The notes under the pieces: generated by a model | Told to the model about the DNA's origin: nothing | The model's database searches: none | Seen by the model: only the letters and a program-made list of their open reading frames with translations | Program-made: the position numbers and the translations under genes | Shown here: positions 34,160 through 42,934 of the stretch, piece after piece | Layout of the letters: each line of letters begins with the position of its first letter | Numbering within the stretch: the stretch's first letter is position 1 | Assembly: GCA_947489085.1 (NCBI GenBank) | Contig: CANLCJ010000011.1 | Span: forward strand, 1-64,000 | From: an uncultured Flavobacteriaceae bacterium | GTDB taxonomy: Bacteria; Bacteroidota; Bacteroidia; Flavobacteriales; Flavobacteriaceae | Direction: 5' to 3' | DNA: 64,000 nucleotides

Positions 34160-35017
34160 ATGAAAAAAGTAAATATTGGCGGTGTACCAGAACATTTTAA
34201 CCTCGCCTGGTACCTTACCCTAAAAGATGGAGAATACAAAAAAGAAGGCATAAATTTAAGATGGCAGGATTATCCTGGTGGCACTGGTGCTATGTGTAAG
34301 GCCTTACGAGACGGAGATATAGATATTGCCGTAATACTAACCGAGGGCATCACTAAAGATATTATTGCTGGTAATCCCAGTAAAATAGTGCAAACTTTTG
34401 TAGAGAGTCCTTTAATTTGGGGCGTTCATGTGGCACACCATGCGCCTTACTCCTCTAACAACGATTTAAAAGGCACAAAAGCCGCCATAAGCAGATACGG
34501 TTCTGGATCTCACCTAATGGCGTACATCAATGCCCAAAATAGTGGCTGGAATTTAAATACAGATTTGCATTTTGAGGTTATAAAAAACTTAGATGGTGCT
34601 ATAGAGGGGCTTACCAATAATGTAGCCGATTATTTTATGTGGGAGAAATACACCACAAAACCACTTGTAGACAACAAAACATTTAGGCGCGTTGCAGATT
34701 GCCCTTCGCCTTGGCCTTGCTTTGTTATTGCTGTTAGAGAAGAATTTATTACAGAAAATAAAGATACTCTTAAAACAGTTTTAGATATAATAAATAATAC
34801 AACGTCCGATTTTAAAGACATACCGAGCATAGATAAAACCATAGCTAATAGGTACGAACAAAAAATAGAAGACGTCCAAGATTGGTTGGCCATAACAGAG
34901 TGGTCTCAAGAACTTATAGACGAAAACACACTTATGAATGTGCAACAACAATTAAAAGCTCTGGATATTATACCAGAAATTGTAGCTTACGATAAGCTTA
35001 CGTATAACTTAAAATAA
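34160..35017 (+). CDS. NMT1/SsuA-type substrate-binding protein without signal peptide
   Basis: A 285-residue class II periplasmic-binding-protein fold. It opens MKKVNIGGVPEHFNLAWYLTLKDGEYKKEGINLRWQDYPGGTGAM (here shown only as the family start block VPEHFNLAWYL and WQDYPGGTGAM), then GDIDIAVILTEGITKDIIAG and ISRYGSGSHLMAYINAQ. It looks like NMT1/ThiY/SsuA proteins, which bind pyrimidine precursors, nitrate or sulfonates. There is no signal peptide or lipobox, so it should be cytoplasmic, which is unusual for this fold. It is directly joined to the nucleoside phosphorylase gene, so the ligand may be a base or nucleoside. No ABC permease or ATPase is nearby. Confidence 0.75.
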   Translation: MKKVNIGGVPEHFNLAWYLTLKDGEYKKEGINLRWQDYPGGTGAMCKALRDGDIDIAVILTEGITKDIIAGNPSKIVQTFVESPLIWGVHVAHHAPYSSNNDLKGTKAAISRYGSGSHLMAYINAQNSGWNLNTDLHFEVIKNLDGAIEGLTNNVADYFMWEKYTTKPLVDNKTFRRVADCPSPWPCFVIAVREEFITENKDTLKTVLDIINNTTSDFKDIPSIDKTIANRYEQKIEDVQDWLAITEWSQELIDENTLMNVQQQLKALDIIPEIVAYDKLTYNLK

Positions 35018-35036
35018 ACTTATACCTTTACAATAC

Positions 35037-36098
35037 ATGAAATTTTATTTAAACGCCGTTACAAAAAACATATTTAGTGTACTACTCGTACTTTTAGTTT
35101 TTACCTGTAAAGATGCACCAAAAGATTATGCAACGTTATCTGGTAAATTAAGTAATAAGGGCGACATAGAAGAACTTATTGTCTTTAATAAAGATAACGA
35201 ATATCGAAAAAAAATACAGCTTAACGAAGACGGTACATTTAGCGACACATTAAAAATAGTAGGTGGCAAATACACGTTTCAACTTGGAAAAAATTTCGGC
35301 TTTATCTATTTGAAAAACGATACTGAAACACAGCTAAATGCAGATCTTTCTAATTTATATGAAACACTACAGTTTTCTGGAGAAGGTGCAGAAAAATCAA
35401 ATTTTAATACCGAAAACATCAAGATCCATAAACAGCATTTAAAACCAACCTTAATGTCTAAATCTGAAGAAGATTTCACCGCTGCTTTAGATATATTAAG
35501 TACTGACTATAATGCGCTTAAAGAAAAATACGAGAATTTAGATTCTGAGTTTTTTAAAACTACCGATGAAGATTTAGAAAAACTAAAAACATCTTTAACC
35601 ACTTTTTACAATAAAAATAAAGCATCTACAGTTGGATTAACAGCAGGTACAGTATCTCCTGTATTTAGCAATTACGAGAATTACGATGGCTCTAAAACGT
35701 CCTTAAGCGATTTTAAAGGCAAATATGTTTATATAGATGTTTGGGCTACTTGGTGTGCGCCATGTACGGCTGAAATTCCAGCATTAAAGCGCTTGGAAAA
35801 GGCCTACCACAACAAAAATATAGCATTTGTAAGCTTATCTGTAGACGATGCGCGTTCTAATGGAGGCTCTATGGATAATGCCAGAAAAAAGTGGCGTAAC
35901 CTTGTTAAAGCTAAAGACTTAAGTGGTGTACAACTTTTAGCACCACAAGGATGGCAATCTCAATTTGTTCAAGATTATGGTATTAGAGGTATTCCTAGAT
36001 TTATTTTAATCGATCCTCAAGGAAAAATAGTCAATGCTAATGCACCCAGACCTTCAAACCCAGAAATTAAAGCACTTTTCGATGAATTAAAAATATAG
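35037..36098 (+). CDS. TlpA-like thiol-disulfide oxidoreductase lipoprotein
   Basis: A 353-residue exported protein. It has a lipoprotein-like leader (residues 8-26, LLVLLVFTC with Cys at 26), so membrane-anchored facing the periplasm. Residues about 30-200 are a DUF4369-like N-terminal domain (TLSGKLSNKGDIEELIVFN; GGKYTFQLGKN). Residues 210-350 are a thioredoxin fold with active site WATWCAPCTAEIP and cis-Pro in YGIRGIPRFILID. It follows the binding-protein gene by 19 bases and closes the operon. Likely reduces or isomerises disulfides of exported proteins. Confidence 0.88.
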   Translation: MKFYLNAVTKNIFSVLLVLLVFTCKDAPKDYATLSGKLSNKGDIEELIVFNKDNEYRKKIQLNEDGTFSDTLKIVGGKYTFQLGKNFGFIYLKNDTETQLNADLSNLYETLQFSGEGAEKSNFNTENIKIHKQHLKPTLMSKSEEDFTAALDILSTDYNALKEKYENLDSEFFKTTDEDLEKLKTSLTTFYNKNKASTVGLTAGTVSPVFSNYENYDGSKTSLSDFKGKYVYIDVWATWCAPCTAEIPALKRLEKAYHNKNIAFVSLSVDDARSNGGSMDNARKKWRNLVKAKDLSGVQLLAPQGWQSQFVQDYGIRGIPRFILIDPQGKIVNANAPRPSNPEIKALFDELKI

Positions 36099-36116
36099 AG
36101 AACGTAAAATTGCTTT

Positions 36117-36153
36117 AAAAAGGAGAAGTAACGTTCGGTTACTTCTCCTTTTT
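36117..36153. terminator. bidirectional terminator
   Basis: A perfect 16-bp stem (AAAAAGGAGAAGTAAC and its complement, loop GTTCG) with flanking A and T runs, between the TlpA-like gene and the convergent nnr. Confidence 0.9.
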
Positions 36154-36201
36154 TAGTTTTAAACCTATCCCATTCAGATATTGAATATAAGTAGCTTCAA
36201 A

Positions 36202-37752
36202 TTAAGCTTCTTCCTTAGTTTCAGAAACTTGCTGAGGCTCTGGTTGCTTAAATAAATCTATAAAAGCTTCGCCTAAATAATCTATAACATGACTTGCCAT
36301 TAAGCTTTGGTAGCCAAAACTTTCAACAGCTATATCTGCAGATTTACCATGTAAATACACCCCGAAAATTGCTGCAACAGAAGGATGGTACCCTTGAGCT
36401 AAAAGCCCCGTAATTATACCTGTTAACACGTCTCCACTTCCAGCAGTAGCCAAGCCGGGATTCCCTGTAGTATTTACAAATAATTTTTCATCGAAAATAG
36501 TTATTGTATTAGCCCCTTTAATTACTAAAATTACTTCATATGTTTTAGAGAACAGCTTGGCTTTTTCTAATTTATCGAAATCATTGTCCCACTTCCCTAT
36601 TAAACGTTCAAGCTCTTTAGCATGAGGAGTTAGTATGCTAAATTTAGGGAGCAAATCCAGAAACGTCTTATTTGTAGCCAGTATATTTAAGGCATCGGCA
36701 TCGATAACTAATGGGGTCGAATTTTGTTTTAGAAATAATTCGAATGCATTTACTGTAGCCTCATGTGTTCCCATACCAACACCAAACCCAACAACAGTAG
36801 GCGTAAAATCTAAATTAATAGCTGTAATATGGGCATCGTTACCATCTGTAAGCACCATAGCTTCAGGTAAGGCTGTTTGTAAAGGGATGTAACCACATTT
36901 AGGCACATACGCTGTTACTAAACCAGCACCTACAGCCAATGCTGCCTTACTGCATAAATTTACAGCACCAATTTTCCCATAACTTCCACCAACAATTACA
37001 GCATGTCCAAATTCCCCCTTATGAGAAAATTTATCTCTAGCTCTGTAATTAGGCAAAACATCATGCTTTCCAATAAGGTTAGCCTCTGTTGTCGTACTTT
37101 GTAAAAATTCAGGATCTAAACCAATATCTATAACTTCCCACTGCGTTGTAAATTTTGCTGTTTCAGGTAAAAAGAATACTAATTTAGGAGACGCAAAACT
37201 TAAGGTATACCCCGCCCATACAACGCCATCTTCATCTTTAACAGCACTATCTGTAGGTAAGCCAGATGGTATATCGATAGACAACGTAAAAGCTTTAGAA
37301 GCTCTAAATTTTTGAAATAGAGTTTTTACCCAATTGTCAATAGATTTATTTAAACCAATACCAAATACAGCATCTACAATAACATCTTGTTGTTCTATCT
37401 CTGGAAATTGAGAAGTCTCGTTAAGTAACGTTGGCCAGTTTTTAGTAATATTTTTTATTTTATCGTAATTAATTAAGAAATCCTTAGAGCGTTTGTCGCT
37501 ACAATTTACAACATAAGTGTGCACGTTATACCCATGAGTTACCAAGTGTCTGGCTAGAACTAAACCGTTACCACCATTATTACCTATACCGCAAAACACA
37601 TGTATAGGCACCTGCGCGCCCTGCATACGTAAATGTATCCAATTAAAAATTTGTGTCCCTACACGCTCCATTAATTCTGTAGAAGATATATTTTGGCGTT
37701 CTGCCGTAGTTTTATCACCCAAATACACCTGGGCTTTGGTAAATATTTTCAT
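36202..37752 (-). CDS. nnr: bifunctional NAD(P)H-hydrate repair enzyme Nnr
   Basis: A 516-residue two-domain enzyme that repairs damaged NADH/NADPH hydrates. Residues about 1-215 are the YjeF-N epimerase: VFCGIGNNGGNGLVLARHL, the Asp in IVDAVFGIGLNK and SIDIPSGLPTD. Residues 230-500 are the ADP-dependent dehydratase of the carbohydrate kinase fold: HKGEFGHAVIVGGSYGKIGAVNLCSKAAL, DADALNIL, LTPHAKELERLIG and the nucleotide loop NTTGNPGLATAGSGDVLTGIITGLL (each given in part). The order is as in E. coli YjeF/Nnr. A 20-residue C-terminal tail rich in Glu/Gln is extra. Divergent from the threonine operon. Confidence 0.95.
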   Translation of the reverse strand: MKIFTKAQVYLGDKTTAERQNISSTELMERVGTQIFNWIHLRMQGAQVPIHVFCGIGNNGGNGLVLARHLVTHGYNVHTYVVNCSDKRSKDFLINYDKIKNITKNWPTLLNETSQFPEIEQQDVIVDAVFGIGLNKSIDNWVKTLFQKFRASKAFTLSIDIPSGLPTDSAVKDEDGVVWAGYTLSFASPKLVFFLPETAKFTTQWEVIDIGLDPEFLQSTTTEANLIGKHDVLPNYRARDKFSHKGEFGHAVIVGGSYGKIGAVNLCSKAALAVGAGLVTAYVPKCGYIPLQTALPEAMVLTDGNDAHITAINLDFTPTVVGFGVGMGTHEATVNAFELFLKQNSTPLVIDADALNILATNKTFLDLLPKFSILTPHAKELERLIGKWDNDFDKLEKAKLFSKTYEVILVIKGANTITIFDEKLFVNTTGNPGLATAGSGDVLTGIITGLLAQGYHPSVAAIFGVYLHGKSADIAVESFGYQSLMASHVIDYLGEAFIDLFKQPEPQQVSETKEEA

Positions 37753-37848
37753 AAATAAAGCAATTATTGATTTTTCAGTTCTAAATAAGAATGTTTATTT
37801 TTTTTGAACGATTTTTTTATCGAATATAAGAATATTGTAAAAAAAAAG

Positions 37849-37885
37849 TTTTTGTTTTTTTATTAGGCTAAAAGTAATACTTTTG
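37849..37885 (+). promoter_or_regulatory. promoter of the threonine operon
   Basis: TTTTTG (37849-37854) and TACTTTTG (37878-37885), 23 bases apart, match the Bacteroidota -33/-7 consensus. The expected transcription start, about 7 bases on, leaves about 14 bases before the leader peptide ATG. Transcripts would therefore always contain the leader. Confidence 0.7.
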
Positions 37886-37905
37886 AGGTTGTATATATAA
37901 CGAAA

Positions 37906-38013
37906 ATGAATCATTTAAGCCGAAATAAAATTACGTTAAACGTTTTCTCTCCAGGAAACTCTTCTACTATTTTAGCTACAACTACAAATACAACAACCCT
38001 TTGGGGTTACTAG
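37906..38013 (+). CDS. thrL: threonine operon leader peptide
   Basis: A 35-codon ORF between the promoter and thrA, starting MNHLSRNK and ending ILATTTNTTTLWGY, then TAG. Six of eight codons at 37975-37998 are Thr (ACA, ACT, ACA, then ACA, ACA, ACC), preceded by an Ile codon. Such runs mark attenuation leaders, where ribosome stalling at scarce charged tRNA decides the RNA fold. Downstream, TTACTAGTT (38007-38015) and TTACAAT (38045-38051) can both pair with AACTATTGTAA (38031-38041), giving exclusive antiterminator and terminator shapes. The product itself probably has no function of its own. Confidence 0.8.
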   Translation: MNHLSRNKITLNVFSPGNSSTILATTTNTTTLWGY

Positions 38014-38067
38014 TTATATATTATTCCGGCAACTATTGTAATTTTTACAATTACATTCATTTTTTTT
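38007..38067 (+). promoter_or_regulatory. predicted threonine attenuator hairpins
   Basis: Terminator form: ATTGTAA (38035-38041) pairs with TTACAAT (38045-38051), or TGTAAT with ATTACA, followed by T8 (38060-38067). Antiterminator form: TTACTAGTT, which contains the leader stop codon, pairs with AACTA-tt-GTAA. A ribosome at the stop codon would mask the first strand and allow termination. The stems are AU-rich and short, so this needs a folding calculation. Confidence 0.55.
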
Positions 38068-38094
38068 CACATCTAAATTTCAATTCATTATAAA

Positions 38095-40539
38095 ATGAAG
38101 GTTTTAAAATTCGGAGGAACTTCTGTAGGTTCTTCAAAAAATATAAATAAAGTTATATCCATTTTAGAGGCTTACTCTAAAAAAAGTTCAGTTGTTTGTG
38201 TGGTATCGGCAGTTGGTGGTATAACAGATAAATTACTACTTGCAGGGCGTCAAGCACAAAGTAAAGACTTAGCATTTAAAGACACCTATGCATTTATTAA
38301 AGACAAGCACTTAAGCATTATAAAGGAATTAAATCCAGAGCATAACGCTGCAATATCTAAGTATGTTGAAGACAAGCTTTTGCAATTAAAAAGTTTGCTG
38401 GAAGGCATTTTTCTTATTAATGAAATCTCTCCAAAAACGTCTGATAAATTAGTGAGTTTTGGGGAATTACTATCATCTTATATCATTGCAGAAACAATGG
38501 TTAATAGAACGATTTCTGCAAAGCGTAAAAACACTCAGGAATTAATTGTTACAAATTCTAATTTCACAAAAGCTGAAGTAGATTACAAAATAACTAATGC
38601 TAATATTAAATCTTATTTTAATCAAGCCGAAGAACGTATTACTATACTTCCAGGTTTTATATCGAAATCTGCTTTAGGAGAACAAACAACTTTAGGGCGT
38701 GGTGGTTCCGATTTTACAGCCGCCATAGTAGCAGCAGCATTAAATGTAGAGCAACTGGAAATTTGGACAGACGTTAGCGGTATGTTTACCACCAACCCAA
38801 AATTGGTAAAGCAGGCCTACCCTATTAAAACAATTTCGTACCAAGAGGCTATGGAATTATCGCATTTTGGAGCTAAGGTACTTTACCCACCAACAGTGCA
38901 ACCTGTATTAGATTTAGAAATTCCTATACATATAAAAAATACTATGGCACCAGAGGAAGTTGGTACCATAATTTCTAATACCCCAGATGCTACCAGTACA
39001 CCTGTTAGAGGCATTAGCAATATTTCTAATATAGCCTTACTTACATTACAAGGCAGCGGTATGGTAGGTATTCCCGGTTTTTCCAAACGTTTATTTGAAA
39101 CCCTATCAAACGAGAAAATAAACATAATACTAATTACCCAGGCATCCTCAGAACATTCTATATGCTTAGGTATTGAAGAAAAAGATGTAGAAATAGCAAA
39201 AACAGCTATAGATATAACGTTCGAAAACGAAATAGCACTACATAAAATAGATCCTATAATTGTAGAAACAAATCTTTCTATAGTAGCTCTGGTTGGCGAT
39301 AATATGAAGAACCACCAAGGCATTAGCGGTAAAATGTTTTCCACTTTAGGTCGTAATAACATAAACATTAGAGCAATAGCTCAGGGCGCATCAGAAAAAA
39401 ATATCTCTATTGTAATTGAAGAAAACCAAGTTAAAAAAGCGCTTAATACATTACATGAAGTGTTTTTTGAAACAATTACTAAACAATTAAACGTATTTAT
39501 CACAGGAGTAGGTAATGTTGGCGAGCGTTTAGTAGAGCAAATAAACCAACAACACGATTACTTAAAAAAACACCTGAAAATAAATTTACGCGTTGCAGGT
39601 TTATCCAATTCTCGCACTATGGTTTTTGCAGAGAACGGTCTTAAATTAGACGCTTGGAAAACGCTTCTGGCAGATGGCGAAAAGGCTTCTTTAGAAGGCT
39701 TTTTTACTAACGCTAAAGCTTTAAATTTACGTAATAGTATTTTTGTAGATGTAACTGCAAATAAAGATGTTGCAAACCTTTATGCCAAATACTTAAAAGA
39801 AAGTATAGCTGTAGTGGCCTGTAATAAAATTGCATGCTCTAGTGCTTACGAAAATTACAAAGAGTTAAAAGAATTATCTTTAAAGTATAATGCACCACTT
39901 CTATTCGAAACTAATGTAGGTGCAGGCTTACCAGTTATAGATACCCTAAGCAATCTTATAGCCTCAGGAGATAAAGTAAACTCTATACAAGCTGTGCTCT
40001 CTGGCAGTTTAAACTTTGTATTTAATAACTTTAACGATACTACAAAATTTTACGATGTTGTTAAACAAGCAGGAGAAGAAGGCTATACAGAGCCAGACCC
40101 TAGAATAGATTTAAGTGGCGTAGATGTTGCACGTAAAATTTTAATCTTGGCTAGAGAAAGTGGTGTTGAAATGAATTTGGAAGACATAGAAAATATTCCA
40201 TTTTTATCTCCATCTGGATTACAAAGTGATACTGTAGAAGATTTTTATAAAACTTTAATTGCAGACGAAGCACATTACCAAAGTTTATACGCATCAGCAA
40301 AAGCTAATAATTGCCAGTTAAAATACGTTGCTAAATTCGATAACGGTAAAGCCAGCGTAAGTTTACAAGAAATTCCAGAAGGCCATCCTTTTTACAATTT
40401 AGAAGGCAGTGATAATATAGTAATGTTTTACACAGAACGTTACGCACAACAACCTATGATTATTAAAGGCGCAGGTGCTGGAGCAGACGTTACAGCCTCT
40501 GGTTTATTTGCCGATATTATTAGATTAGGTAATAATTAA
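38095..40539 (+). CDS. thrA: bifunctional aspartokinase/homoserine dehydrogenase I
   Basis: An 814-residue fused enzyme (E. coli ThrA 820) for the first and third steps of the threonine pathway. Residues 1-285 are aspartokinase: KFGGTSVGSS at the start, ILPGFISKSALGEQTTLGRGGSDFTAAI (given in part) for ATP and Asp. Two ACT domains span about 305-460. Homoserine dehydrogenase covers about 465-814: FITGVGNVGERLVEQI (NAD(P) loop), VVACNKIACSS, FETNVGAGLPVID and the substrate loop GYTEPDPRIDLSGVDVARK. ACT domains suggest feedback inhibition by threonine. First gene of thrABC behind the leader peptide. Confidence 0.97.
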   Translation: MKVLKFGGTSVGSSKNINKVISILEAYSKKSSVVCVVSAVGGITDKLLLAGRQAQSKDLAFKDTYAFIKDKHLSIIKELNPEHNAAISKYVEDKLLQLKSLLEGIFLINEISPKTSDKLVSFGELLSSYIIAETMVNRTISAKRKNTQELIVTNSNFTKAEVDYKITNANIKSYFNQAEERITILPGFISKSALGEQTTLGRGGSDFTAAIVAAALNVEQLEIWTDVSGMFTTNPKLVKQAYPIKTISYQEAMELSHFGAKVLYPPTVQPVLDLEIPIHIKNTMAPEEVGTIISNTPDATSTPVRGISNISNIALLTLQGSGMVGIPGFSKRLFETLSNEKINIILITQASSEHSICLGIEEKDVEIAKTAIDITFENEIALHKIDPIIVETNLSIVALVGDNMKNHQGISGKMFSTLGRNNINIRAIAQGASEKNISIVIEENQVKKALNTLHEVFFETITKQLNVFITGVGNVGERLVEQINQQHDYLKKHLKINLRVAGLSNSRTMVFAENGLKLDAWKTLLADGEKASLEGFFTNAKALNLRNSIFVDVTANKDVANLYAKYLKESIAVVACNKIACSSAYENYKELKELSLKYNAPLLFETNVGAGLPVIDTLSNLIASGDKVNSIQAVLSGSLNFVFNNFNDTTKFYDVVKQAGEEGYTEPDPRIDLSGVDVARKILILARESGVEMNLEDIENIPFLSPSGLQSDTVEDFYKTLIADEAHYQSLYASAKANNCQLKYVAKFDNGKASVSLQEIPEGHPFYNLEGSDNIVMFYTERYAQQPMIIKGAGAGADVTASGLFADIIRLGNN

Positions 40540-40570
40540 AACAGAATCTCCAACCACTAATCTTTATAAA

Positions 40571-41497
40571 ATGCGAGATGAAATAAAATTATTTGCACCA
40601 GCAACAGTTGCTAACGTATCCTGTGGTTTCGATGTTATGGGACTTTGTTTAGATACCGTTGGAGACGAAATGGTAGTGCGTAAAATACCCAAAAAAGGGA
40701 TTTATATAAGCCACATAAGCGGTTTCGATCTGCCTACCGAACCAGAATTAAACGTAGCTGGAGTTTCTGCCCTAGCCATGTATGATACACTAGATGTAGA
40801 TTTTGGATTTGAAATAGAAATCTATAAAAACATAAAACCAGGCAGCGGTATTGGAAGCAGTGCTGCCAGTGCTGTTGGAAGTGTTTTTGGCATGAACGCC
40901 CTATTAGGAAACCCCTACAATGCTACACAACTTACTGCATTTGCTATAAAAGGCGAAGCCTTAGCCAGTAAAACAGAACATGCCGATAATATCGCACCAG
41001 CACTCTTTGGTGGATTCACACTTGTTAAAAGCTTAAAACCTTTGCAAATCTTAGAGTTACCAACACCAGAAGATTTGTACGTTACAATAATACATCCACA
41101 AATAGAGGTAAAAACATCTGAATCTAGAGGCTTATTGCCAAAAGAAGTGAAATTGAACGACGCGATTGCGCAATGGGCTAACTTAGGTAGCCTTGTGCAT
41201 GCTTTGCATACCAGCGACTATGGGCTTATGAAAGACGCCTTGCATGATGTTATTGTAGAGCCACACCGCAGTAAACTTATTCCTTTATTTGGAGATGTTA
41301 AAAAAGCTGCATTATCTGCAGGCGCTTTAGGTACAGGAATTTCTGGCTCAGGCCCCTCTGTGTTCTCTATTTGTAAGGGTATAGATACAGCTACCAAAGT
41401 TAAAAACACCATAGAACATGTTTATATGGATCTTGGTATAGATTTTGATATGCATATTTCTAAAATAAACACTACTGGTGTAAAAATAATTGAATAG
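40571..41497 (+). CDS. thrB: homoserine kinase
   Basis: A 308-residue GHMP-family kinase that phosphorylates homoserine. It opens with FAPATVANVSCGFDVMGLC. The ATP loop is KPGSGIGSSAASAVG (about residues 90-104), and the C-terminal GHMP motif is GALGTGISGSGPSVFSIC. Length fits the family (E. coli 310). It lies 31 bases after thrA and 73 bases before thrC. Confidence 0.97.
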   Translation: MRDEIKLFAPATVANVSCGFDVMGLCLDTVGDEMVVRKIPKKGIYISHISGFDLPTEPELNVAGVSALAMYDTLDVDFGFEIEIYKNIKPGSGIGSSAASAVGSVFGMNALLGNPYNATQLTAFAIKGEALASKTEHADNIAPALFGGFTLVKSLKPLQILELPTPEDLYVTIIHPQIEVKTSESRGLLPKEVKLNDAIAQWANLGSLVHALHTSDYGLMKDALHDVIVEPHRSKLIPLFGDVKKAALSAGALGTGISGSGPSVFSICKGIDTATKVKNTIEHVYMDLGIDFDMHISKINTTGVKIIE

Positions 41498-41570
41498 TAT
41501 ATTGGTTTCATAAAAACGACATATAGTATATTAAACACAAAATAAATTCTTGCAATAAGAATAAATACAC

Positions 41571-42863
41571 ATGAAGTATTACTCTCTAAATAAACAAGCA
41601 CCAGATTCTACGTTTAAAAATGCCGTTATAAAAGGATTAGCTCCAGATAAAGGCTTGTATTTTCCAGAAAACATAGCGCCATTATCTCAAGAATTTTTCG
41701 ATAGTTTCGATACCCTGTCCTACTCAGAGATTGCATACGAAGCTATAAAACAATTTGTAACTCCCGAAATACCAGAGGCTACACTTAAAACCATAGTTGA
41801 AGACACGCTTTCTTTCGATTTTCCAGTAGTTAAACTTAATGAAAACATTTCTACATTAGAGTTGTTCCATGGGCCTACAATGGCTTTTAAGGATGTTGGT
41901 GCCAGATTTATGGCACGTTGTTTAGGATATTTTAATAAAGACAATACCAACGAAGTTACTGTTTTAGTAGCCACTTCTGGAGATACAGGAGGTGCTGTAG
42001 CAAATGGGTTTTTGGGCGTAAAGGGGGTAAAAGTCGTTATCTTATACCCTAGCGGTAAAGTAAGCGATATACAAGAAAAGCAACTTACCACCTTAGGACA
42101 AAATATAACAGCTCTAGAGGTAGACGGTACTTTCGATGATTGCCAAGCCATGGTTAAAACTGCTTTTTTAGACGAATCGCTTACCCGTGAGATGCAGCTC
42201 ACGTCTGCTAACTCTATAAACGTAGCACGTTGGTTACCACAGTTGTTTTATTTTATGTTTGCCTATAAGCAATTGCACAAAACTTATAAAAACATTGTGT
42301 TCTCCGTACCAAGTGGTAATTTTGGTAATGTATGTGCAGGTATGGTAGCCCAGCAATTAGGCTTGCCTATCAAACATTTTATCGCTTCCAATAATTTAAA
42401 TAATGTTGTAACACGTTATTTACAATCTGCTTTATACGATCCTAAACCTTCTATACAAACCATAAGTAACGCTATGGATGTAGGTGCGCCAAGTAACTTT
42501 ATACGCATACAAGAAATTTACAAAAATAATTTTGAGCATTTAAAAGATAATCTTTCGTCGTATTCGTTTACAGATGAAGAAACACGTAATGCTTTGCTAG
42601 AGATTTACGATAACTATAACTATGTTGCAGATCCACATGGTGCTGTAGGGTATTTAGGTTGTAAATCTTATTTAGAAAACAATCCAGATGCTCATTGTGT
42701 GTTTTTAGAAACAGCACATCCTACAAAATTTTTAGATGTTGTAGAAGATGTTATCAACGAAAAACAAAAATTACCAGAGCAGATACAAGCTGTAATGGGC
42801 AAGACCAAAGCAGCAACACGTATTGCGACATACACCGATTTAAAACAATTTTTACTTAAATAA
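41571..42863 (+). CDS. thrC: threonine synthase
   Basis: A 430-residue PLP enzyme that converts phosphohomoserine to threonine. The PLP lysine is in HGPTMAFKDVGARFMA (about residue 109), preceded by the usual MKYYSLNKQAPDSTFKNAV start. The phosphate-binding loop is VATSGDTGGAVANGF, and SVPSGNFGNVCAGMVA and ADPHGAVGYLG are further family blocks. The long form of ThrC as in E. coli and Bacteroidota. Last gene of thrABC. No strong terminator follows, only a weak AT stem, so some read-through into the next gene is possible. Confidence 0.97.
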   Translation: MKYYSLNKQAPDSTFKNAVIKGLAPDKGLYFPENIAPLSQEFFDSFDTLSYSEIAYEAIKQFVTPEIPEATLKTIVEDTLSFDFPVVKLNENISTLELFHGPTMAFKDVGARFMARCLGYFNKDNTNEVTVLVATSGDTGGAVANGFLGVKGVKVVILYPSGKVSDIQEKQLTTLGQNITALEVDGTFDDCQAMVKTAFLDESLTREMQLTSANSINVARWLPQLFYFMFAYKQLHKTYKNIVFSVPSGNFGNVCAGMVAQQLGLPIKHFIASNNLNNVVTRYLQSALYDPKPSIQTISNAMDVGAPSNFIRIQEIYKNNFEHLKDNLSSYSFTDEETRNALLEIYDNYNYVADPHGAVGYLGCKSYLENNPDAHCVFLETAHPTKFLDVVEDVINEKQKLPEQIQAVMGKTKAATRIATYTDLKQFLLK

Positions 42864-42934
42864 ATTAGAAATTTATAAACAACCAACTAAATTTTATAAA
42901 ATTTAAATAACGTATTTTTACAAAAAATTTAATT

